26,194 bases of DNA from an uncultured Thalassospira sp. Lineage in GTDB: Bacteria; Pseudomonadota; Alphaproteobacteria; Rhodospirillales_A; Thalassospiraceae. The stretch is taken from assembly GCA_946885765.1 (NCBI GenBank), contig CAMPHD010000004.1, positions 1-26,194 on the forward strand, written 5' to 3'. Shown here one piece after another: positions 8,760-14,987 of the stretch. The notes under the pieces were generated by a model. That model saw only the letters and a program-made list of their open reading frames with translations, did not search any database and was not told where the DNA came from. Both the position numbers and the translations under genes were made by a program. How positions within the stretch are numbered: the stretch's first letter is position 1; each line of letters opens with the position of its first letter.

Positions 8760-9833
8760 ATGGCTGGATTTTCGATGCGTCCCTGTGGTGATTTTCGGAC
8801 CACCTATCGGCAGGATACGCGGATTTTCGACACCACCGTTGTCCGCAATGCGGCGATTTTGGGTGTGATTGCAACCGCCCTGATCCCGTTTGTTCTGGAT
8901 GGTTATTACGTCAATCTGTTCATTCAGATCTCGTACTTTGCCATTGCTGCCCTTGGTCTGAATATTCTGGTTGGCTTCACCGGGCAGATTTCATTGGGGC
9001 ATGCGGCGTTCTTTGGCTTTGGGGCGTTTGCGTCGGCCTGGATCAACAATACGACCGGTATTCCGGTTTTGCTGTCGATCCCGCTGGCGGGTCTTATGAC
9101 GGCGGCGGTCGGGCTTTTGTTCGGTCTGCCTGCGGCCCGGATCAAGGGGCTTTATCTGGCGATTGCGACATTGGCAGCCCAGTTCATCCTCGAAGATTTC
9201 TTTGCCCGGGCCGACTGGTTTACCGGCGGGTCTTACGGGGCGGCGGCGAACCCGGTCAATGTGTTCGGCTATGAAGTGCTGGATGATTTCAGCTTCTTCT
9301 ATGTCTGCCTGTTCTTCCTCGTGATCATGTATCTGCTGGGCACGAACCTGATGCGGACCCGTGATGGCCGCGCCTTTGTTGCCGTGCGGGATCATTATCT
9401 TTCGGCGGAAATCATGGGCATCAATCTGACGAAATACCGTCTGATGAGCTTTGCGATTTCATCGTTCTATGCCGGGATCGGCGGGGCGATGTACGGCCAC
9501 TATCTTGGCTTTGTCTCGGCCGAGGGCTTTACCATCCTGCTGTCGATCCAGTTTCTGGGCATGATCATCATTGGCGGACTTGGCTCGGTCAAGGGCACGC
9601 TGATGGGGACCGTCTTTATGGTTCTGCTGCCGGAAGTCATGGAAAACGGCGTGGGACTTCTGAGTGTTTTCGAATGGGCCAATTCGACGGCTGTGACCGA
9701 CGGGCTGGCTTATATCAAGGAGATGGCGATCGGTCTGGCCATCATCCTTTTCCTGATCTTCGAGCCGGACGGGCTTGCGCACCGTTGGCAGCAGATCAGG
9801 GCGTACTGGAAGCTTTATCCCTTCTCGTACTGA
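8760..9833 (+). CDS. LivM-type ABC transporter permease
   Basis: This 357-aa second permease subunit has about ten hydrophobic segments. Family motifs include AIAALGLNILVGFTGQISLGH, AAFFGFGAFASAW and the late FLGMIIIGGLGSVKGTLMG coupling region. Before the first helix (about residue 30) there is a hydrophilic, charged N-terminal extension (MAGFSMRPCGDFRTTYRQDT and following) with one cysteine, longer than in typical LivM. The start at 8760 has GGGGCGGAG nine nt upstream. An internal Met6 would shorten it slightly. It works with the LivH-type subunit, the two ATPases and the binding protein encoded beside it. Confidence 0.92.
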   Translation: MAGFSMRPCGDFRTTYRQDTRIFDTTVVRNAAILGVIATALIPFVLDGYYVNLFIQISYFAIAALGLNILVGFTGQISLGHAAFFGFGAFASAWINNTTGIPVLLSIPLAGLMTAAVGLLFGLPAARIKGLYLAIATLAAQFILEDFFARADWFTGGSYGAAANPVNVFGYEVLDDFSFFYVCLFFLVIMYLLGTNLMRTRDGRAFVAVRDHYLSAEIMGINLTKYRLMSFAISSFYAGIGGAMYGHYLGFVSAEGFTILLSIQFLGMIIIGGLGSVKGTLMGTVFMVLLPEVMENGVGLLSVFEWANSTAVTDGLAYIKEMAIGLAIILFLIFEPDGLAHRWQQIRAYWKLYPFSY

Positions 9834-9942
9834 TAATTACCGCCGAAACCCGCTCCGCTAAAAAACACAAAGGGGCAGGATCAAAATCGGGGGAGACCGG
9901 GAGGCTATATCGTTGATGAAAACGTCCAAGGGAGACGTCGTG

Positions 9943-11181
9943 ATGAAAAGACTGATTGCTGCAACCGCGATGGTTGCAACTGGCCTGTCGGTAACGGCAG
10001 CCAAGGCAGACGAAGTATTTGTCGGCCATCTGATGGATATTACCGGTGCCACCGGCTTCATCGGCAAGTTTTATGCCGACGGGGTTCGCGATGCACTGTC
10101 TTATGTCAACACCCATGGCGGGATTGACGGCACGGTTCTGGATTCTGAATCGGTCGATTACGCCTACAAGGTGCCGCAGGCTATTGCGAACTATAAAAAA
10201 TGGCGTTCGCGCAATGAAATGGTCGCCATGCAGGGCTGGGGCACGGGCGATACCGAAGCCCTGATCAGCTTTGTGGCCCAGGACAAGGTGCCGGTCTATT
10301 CCGCATCCTATTCCGGCCATCTGACCGATCCGACCGCGAAAAACCCGAAAACCGCAAAACCGGCCCCCTATAACTTCTTCTATGGCGCATCCTATTCCGA
10401 TGCCTGCCGTGCAATGGTTCAGTGGGCTGCCGAAGACTGGAAAACATCGGGTGGTTCTGGCAAGCCGATATTCTCGCATATCGGGGATAACCATCCGTAT
10501 CCGAACGCCCCCAAAGAAGCCTGTGCGGAATATGCGACCGAACTTGGTTTTGAAGTGACCGAGCCGGTTGTTGTTTCGATGAAGCCGGGCGATTTCAAGG
10601 CGCAATGCCTGACGATCAAGGAAGCCGGAACCAATTATGGGTATCTTGGTAACCTCGGCCCGTCGGTGGTTTCGCTGGTGAAATCGTGTGACACGGTTGG
10701 CGCGTCCCCGAAATGGCTCGCCAATATCTGGGCGGGTGACTTTGAAACGCTGAAAACCATCGGCGATGTTGAAAACTATGTCTTCCCGGCCATGACCAGC
10801 TTCTGGACCGACGAGGGCGTACCGGGCATGGAACTGGTGCGTGAAATCTCGAAAATGTCGGACAGCTCTGGCGAGCAGTTCCGTACGCACCACTATATCC
10901 GTGGCATTTGCTCGGTCTATTACATGAAAGAAGCCATGGAATGGGCCAAGGCCAATGGCGGCATCACCGGCGAAAACATCAAGGCCGGGATGTATGCCCG
11001 CACCGACTGGGTGCCGAAAGGTCTTGAAGGTGTCTGCATGCCGGCAACCTGGACAGCCGAAGATCATCGCGGCATCAACACCGTGAATATCTATAACGGC
11101 AGTGCCAAGGGTGGTGAACCGACGGTCGAAAAACTGACCACGGTAACCCTGCCGCGTCGTGACGACTGGCTCGGCTATTAA
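9943..11181 (+). CDS. Periplasmic substrate-binding protein of the Liv-type importer
   Basis: This 412-aa precursor has a clear Sec signal peptide (MKRLIAATAMVATGLSVTAAKA) with likely cleavage after A22. The mature protein belongs to the type I periplasmic-binding (LivJ/LivK-like) fold and captures the substrate for the LivH/LivM channel. The mature part carries six cysteines (155, 194, 222, 249, 323, 365), which would allow several disulfides. Many LivK proteins have only one disulfide. I prefer ATG 9943, with AGGGAG about 8 nt before it, over the TTG at 9913 or ATG at 9916, because the signal peptide then begins at residue 1. The ligand is unknown; genomic context suggests an organic acid. 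A large hairpin follows the gene. Confidence 0.92.
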   Translation: MKRLIAATAMVATGLSVTAAKADEVFVGHLMDITGATGFIGKFYADGVRDALSYVNTHGGIDGTVLDSESVDYAYKVPQAIANYKKWRSRNEMVAMQGWGTGDTEALISFVAQDKVPVYSASYSGHLTDPTAKNPKTAKPAPYNFFYGASYSDACRAMVQWAAEDWKTSGGSGKPIFSHIGDNHPYPNAPKEACAEYATELGFEVTEPVVVSMKPGDFKAQCLTIKEAGTNYGYLGNLGPSVVSLVKSCDTVGASPKWLANIWAGDFETLKTIGDVENYVFPAMTSFWTDEGVPGMELVREISKMSDSSGEQFRTHHYIRGICSVYYMKEAMEWAKANGGITGENIKAGMYARTDWVPKGLEGVCMPATWTAEDHRGINTVNIYNGSAKGGEPTVEKLTTVTLPRRDDWLGY

Positions 11182-11198
11182 GTCGTAACCAGAAGACG

Positions 11199-11263
11199 GA
11201 TGTCTCCCGAAGGTGTTCGGGGCGGGGTGGCGAAAAGCGCGCCCGCCCCGGCACCGGGAGATG
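11199..11263 (+). other. Large intercistronic stem-loop after the binding-protein gene
   Basis: GGGGCGGG (11219-11226) pairs perfectly with CCCGCCCC (11242-11249). Outside it, TCTCCCG (11203-11209) pairs with CGGGAGA (11255-11261), giving a long imperfect hairpin. No T-run follows, so it is not a full terminator. A structure of this kind after a binding-protein gene typically protects the upstream mRNA and lowers expression of the downstream gene. Confidence 0.6.
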
Positions 11264-11291
11264 TAATCAGAACGTGATTGAAGGGGACACC

Positions 11292-12113
11292 ATGGCAGAG
11301 CCCGCCCGCAAGATCGAAACCGCAGAACCGTTGCTGTCGGTCAACAATATCGAAGTCGTGTATGACGAGGTCATCCTTGTGCTGCGCGGGGTATCGCTTG
11401 AAGTTCCGCAGGGCAAGATTGTGACCCTTCTGGGCCCGAACGGTGCCGGGAAATCGACCACGCTTAAGGCCATTTCGGGTTTGCTCAAGACCGAGGATGG
11501 CAAGGTTACCCGTGGTGATATCAATTTCATGGGGCAGCAGATTGCCAATGGCAGCCCCGAGGATATCGTGCGTGCCGGTCTGTTTCAGGTCATGGAAGGC
11601 CGCCGTATCATCGAAGACATGACCTGTGTTGAGAACCTTCGGCTTGGCGCCTATACCCGCAAGGACAAGGGCGTTAAGGACGATATCGATATGGTATTTG
11701 AATATTTTCCACGCCTTCGCGAACGGACCGGCCTTGCAGGCTACCTGTCGGGCGGGGAACAGCAGATGCTGGCAATCGGTCGGTCGTTGATGGCGCGCCC
11801 GAAAATGATTTTGCTTGATGAACCTTCGATGGGTCTGTCACCCTTGCTGGTGAAAGAAGTGTTCGGGATCATCGAAAAGATCAACCGCGAGCAGGGCATC
11901 ACCATGCTGATCGTTGAACAGAACGCCAATTTTGCGCTGAAGGTTGCCGATTACGGTTACATCATGGAAAGCGGCAAGGTGGTTCTGGATGGCACCCGTG
12001 ACGAGCTTCTGAACAACGAAGACGTCAAGGAATTCTATCTTGGCGGTGGTTCGGAAGACCGCAAAAGCTTCAAGAACATCAAATCGTACAAACGTCGCAA
12101 GCGTTGGCTTTAA
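11292..12113 (+). CDS. LivF-type ABC transporter ATP-binding protein
   Basis: This 273-aa second ATPase of the importer forms a heterodimer with the LivG-type subunit. Motifs are Walker A GPNGAGKST (48-56), signature LSGGE (152-156), Walker B MILLDE (172-177, E177), and the LivF-typical IVEQN, with Gln/Asn where other ABC ATPases have the switch His. The last about 17 residues are strikingly basic (RKSFKNIKSYKRRKRWL), the opposite of the acidic LivG tail. ATG 11292 with AAGGGG before it is preferred over GTG 11274. It follows the binding-protein gene after a stem-loop and precedes the PaaK-like gene. Confidence 0.93.
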   Translation: MAEPARKIETAEPLLSVNNIEVVYDEVILVLRGVSLEVPQGKIVTLLGPNGAGKSTTLKAISGLLKTEDGKVTRGDINFMGQQIANGSPEDIVRAGLFQVMEGRRIIEDMTCVENLRLGAYTRKDKGVKDDIDMVFEYFPRLRERTGLAGYLSGGEQQMLAIGRSLMARPKMILLDEPSMGLSPLLVKEVFGIIEKINREQGITMLIVEQNANFALKVADYGYIMESGKVVLDGTRDELLNNEDVKEFYLGGGSEDRKSFKNIKSYKRRKRWL

Positions 12114-12158
12114 CACGCGCCTGTGCCTTGTAACGACCAGAAAACGGACCCGGCCACC

Positions 12159-13394
12159 ATGCTTAATACCTTCTTTGACGCCAGTGAAACCCGTAGCCCC
12201 AAAGACCGTGAAACCGGTTTGATGGCGGCATTGCCACGGGTTGTTCATCACGCAAAAAGCAAGGCCGCCGGTTTTGGCCGTATCCTTGATGGTGTCGATC
12301 CGCAGGATGTAACCAGCCGCGCGGCACTTGCGAAATTGCCGGTGACCCGCAAATCCGATCTGATTACCATGCAGGCGGAAAACCCGCCCTTTGCCGGGTT
12401 GAACGCAACACCAGTGCCAGCCCTTGGCCGTCTTTTCCAAAGCCCGGGTCCGATTTACGATCCCGAGGGCAAGGGGGATGACTGGTGGCGGATGGGGCGT
12501 GCGTTTTTTGCTGCCGGGTTCCGACCGGGCGACATCATTCATAACTGCCTGTCCTATCACCTGACACCGGGTGGCTTTATTTTTGACAGCGGTGCGCGTG
12601 CGTGCGGCTGTGCCGTCATTCCGGCCGGTGTCGGGCAGACCGAAGCCCAGATCAAGGCGATCACCGATCTGAAGCCGACCGGCTATTCCGGCACGCCATC
12701 GTTTTTGAAAATCCTGATGGAAAAGGCCGACGAGCTGGGCGGGGATGTTTCATCCATCACCCGTGCGCTTGTGTCGGGCGAGGCATTGCCGCCGTCATTG
12801 CGCGACTGGTTCTCGGAACGTGGCGTTGCGATGCTGCAATGTTACGCCAGTGCCGATCTTGGCCTGATTGCTTATGAAAGTGATGCCGAAAGCGGCATGA
12901 TCGTTGCCGAGGATATCATCCTTGAAATCGTGCGCCCCGGTACCGGCGACCCGGTGGCGGAGGGCGAGGTGGGCGAGGTCGTCGTCACCAGCCTTAATAT
13001 GGATTATCCGCTGATCCGGTTTGCCACCGGTGATCTGTCGGCAATTGCATCAGGGCCAAGCCCGTGCGGGCGGACCAATATGCGCATCAAGGGCTGGATG
13101 GGCCGTGCCGATCAGACCACCAAGGTCAAAGGCATGTTCGTTCATCCCCACCAGATTGCCGAGGTTGTCAAACGCCACACCGATATCGGCAAAGCACGCC
13201 TGATCGTGACACGTGAAAACGATGTCGATGTCATGATGCTGGCCTGTGAAACCGATGCCGCCGGGTTTGATGCCGATGCCGTGATCGAAACCCTGCATGG
13301 GGTTTGCAAGCTGCGTGGCAAGGTCGAAATTGCAACACCGGGCAGCCTGCCCAATGATGGCAAGGTGATTGACGACCAGCGCGACTATTCCTGA
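12159..13394 (+). CDS. PaaK-like adenylate-forming family protein with degenerate P-loop
   Basis: This 411-aa protein resembles phenylacetate-CoA ligase and relatives over its whole length. It has the glycine-rich CLSYHLTPGGFIFDSGARA and GQTEAQI blocks, GYSGTPSFLKIL, YASADLGL (229-236) in place of the A5 motif, FATGDL (D292), MGRADQTTKVKG (314-325) and a C-terminal lysine K402. Where PaaK has the phosphate-binding SSGTTGKP loop, this protein reads SPGPIYDPEGKGDDW (95-109). The A3 motif is therefore absent, and ATP use is doubtful. It may be a non-canonical ligase, an acyl- or CoA-binding partner of the FadD-like enzyme, or a chaperone for hand-off (inference). ATG 12159 is chosen because similarity starts there; an in-frame GTG lies at 12123, and neither has a clear ribosome-binding site. 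It is the last gene of the operon. Confidence 0.85.
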   Translation: MLNTFFDASETRSPKDRETGLMAALPRVVHHAKSKAAGFGRILDGVDPQDVTSRAALAKLPVTRKSDLITMQAENPPFAGLNATPVPALGRLFQSPGPIYDPEGKGDDWWRMGRAFFAAGFRPGDIIHNCLSYHLTPGGFIFDSGARACGCAVIPAGVGQTEAQIKAITDLKPTGYSGTPSFLKILMEKADELGGDVSSITRALVSGEALPPSLRDWFSERGVAMLQCYASADLGLIAYESDAESGMIVAEDIILEIVRPGTGDPVAEGEVGEVVVTSLNMDYPLIRFATGDLSAIASGPSPCGRTNMRIKGWMGRADQTTKVKGMFVHPHQIAEVVKRHTDIGKARLIVTRENDVDVMMLACETDAAGFDADAVIETLHGVCKLRGKVEIATPGSLPNDGKVIDDQRDYS

Positions 13395-13488
13395 GCAACC
13401 GCCAGAACCCTTTTTGCGGCTGTCCCGTTTTGGGGCCGAGCCTGCGAAAAGGCATCCATCCGTTTCATTCCCGCTCGGGAAACTTGGT

Positions 13489-13525
13489 GCCGTCCGGCTT
13501 CGTTCGGGCGGCATTTTTTTGTTTT
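13489..13525 (+). terminator. Intrinsic terminator of the liv/ligase operon
   Basis: GCCGTCCG (13489-13496) pairs with CGGGCGGC (13505-13512) with one G-U pair and an 8-nt loop, followed by A and seven T (13514-13520), then GTTTT. It is about 95 nt past the last stop codon of the operon. Confidence 0.88.
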
Positions 13526-13600
13526 GTGCATGGGGCCACTGGTCATCGCCTTTTGGCAATGTATGATGATGCACAAATTTGAATGATTTCAGGGGGAACC

Positions 13601-14809
13601 ATGGCGCAGGCGAGCAAGCCACTGGCCGTTGGCATGATCACGATTTGCCAGTTGATGGCACTTGCGCTGTGGTTTTCGGCAACGGCGGTCCTGCCGCAAT
13701 TGCGCGCCGAGTTTAACCTTGGTGCCGTTCAATCCTCGTTATTTACCAGTTCGGTTCTGCTGGGTTTTGTTATCGGCACACTGGCCAGCGCCTTTTTAGG
13801 GTTGGCGGACCGGATTGAACCAAGGCGTTTCTGGGCGATATCGGCATTGATTGCCGCGACGGCCAATCTCCTGATTCTCGCCGTGCCGGTTGATGGTGTT
13901 GTAGTGATCGGGCTTCGCCTGATTACCGGGATCTGCATGGCGGGGATTTATCCCGTTGGCATGAAAATGGTTGCGACATGGTCACGTGGCGATACGGGGT
14001 TTCTGGTTGGCTTATTGGTCGGGGCATTGACCATGGGGTCGGCGCTGCCGCATCTGTTTGCGGTGGCGGTGCCGCTGGATTGGCGGCTGGTGATCATTGC
14101 GGCAAGTGTTTCGGCTTATCTTTCCGGATTTATGGTCCTGTTCGTCAAACTGGGCGGGACACCGGGGCGTTCCCCGCGTTTTGATCCGCGTATGGTCGGG
14201 CAGATATGGTCAAACAAACCGCTGCGCCATGCATGTTATGGCTATTTCGGGCATATGTGGGAACTCTATGCCATGTGGGGCTGGATCGGGCTGTTTCTGT
14301 ATGGGGCGTTTTCCGGGCGCGATGCCACCAATCCGGGCATGTGGGCGGCACTTTTGACATTTGCGATTATCGGTATCGGGGCGTTTGGTTCTTTGGCTGC
14401 GGGATTATTGGCTGACAGGATTGGCCGGACGACGGTTACCATGGCGGCCATGGCCGTTAGTGGTTTGTGCGCACTTGGCGCAGGCGCATTTGGCGATGCT
14501 CCGCTGATTGTTCTGATCGCAATCTGTATCGTCTGGGGCATTTCGGTTGTTGCCGATTCCGCGCAATTTTCATCCTGTGTGATCGAGTTGGCCGACCCCC
14601 ATCAGGTCGGAACCGCCCTGACCATGCAAAATGCCATCGGTTTTCTTATTGCGTTGGGATCAATTCATATGGTGCCGGTCATCGCCGATGTGTTTGGCTG
14701 GTGGGGGGCGTTTGCGATGCTGTCAGTCGGGCCTTTGCTGGGTTTTATTGCCATGGGGCGGCTGCGCGCCATGCCCGAGGCAACCCGGTTGGCGGGCGGG
14801 CGGCGATAG
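13601..14809 (+). CDS. Major facilitator superfamily transporter, substrate unknown
   Basis: This 402-aa integral membrane protein has about twelve hydrophobic helices in two halves. Seen motifs include ADRIEPRRFW after the second helix (the MFS loop 2-3 motif in variant form), GICMAGIYPVGMKM in the fourth helix and the matching ADRIGRTTVTM loop in the second half. Several acidic and aromatic residues lie in the helices (for example HMWELYAMWGW). The start at ATG 13601 has CAGGGGGA just upstream; an in-frame ATG at 13583 has none. It lies between the operon terminator and the Mrp operon and appears monocistronic. I cannot assign a substrate. Overall style resembles the small-anion and organic-acid MFS branches, but this is weak. 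Confidence 0.85.
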   Translation: MAQASKPLAVGMITICQLMALALWFSATAVLPQLRAEFNLGAVQSSLFTSSVLLGFVIGTLASAFLGLADRIEPRRFWAISALIAATANLLILAVPVDGVVVIGLRLITGICMAGIYPVGMKMVATWSRGDTGFLVGLLVGALTMGSALPHLFAVAVPLDWRLVIIAASVSAYLSGFMVLFVKLGGTPGRSPRFDPRMVGQIWSNKPLRHACYGYFGHMWELYAMWGWIGLFLYGAFSGRDATNPGMWAALLTFAIIGIGAFGSLAAGLLADRIGRTTVTMAAMAVSGLCALGAGAFGDAPLIVLIAICIVWGISVVADSAQFSSCVIELADPHQVGTALTMQNAIGFLIALGSIHMVPVIADVFGWWGAFAMLSVGPLLGFIAMGRLRAMPEATRLAGGRR

Positions 14810-14891
14810 TTTTGACCGATCGACGGAAAACGGGCGGTGATCGGCATCACTTGACAATCGGAAAGCAAAAAGCTGCGCTGTTTTGGTTTTC

Positions 14892-14920
14892 TTGACCATT
14901 TTCGGCACAAATATTACTTT
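14892..14920 (+). promoter_or_regulatory. Candidate promoter of the Mrp antiporter operon
   Basis: TTGACC (14892-14897) and TACTTT (14915-14920) are 17 nt apart, in an A+T-rich stretch 68 nt before the mrpA start. The -35 matches at five of six positions and the -10 at three. Confidence 0.45.
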
Positions 14921-14987
14921 CTGCCAGAATTTTCTTGCTGTTGCGCGTTGGGGGCGCTGCGGCGTTTTCCAAAAATAAGGGTCTTTC

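Noticed and set aside
9796..11067. A 423-codon minus-strand open frame opposite the binding-protein gene
   Set aside because: The plus strand carries a signal peptide and a family match; the minus frame has neither.
14851..14880. A consensus TTGACA at 14851 as the Mrp operon promoter
   Set aside because: No acceptable -10 lies 16-18 nt downstream; the TTGACC at 14892 is better placed.
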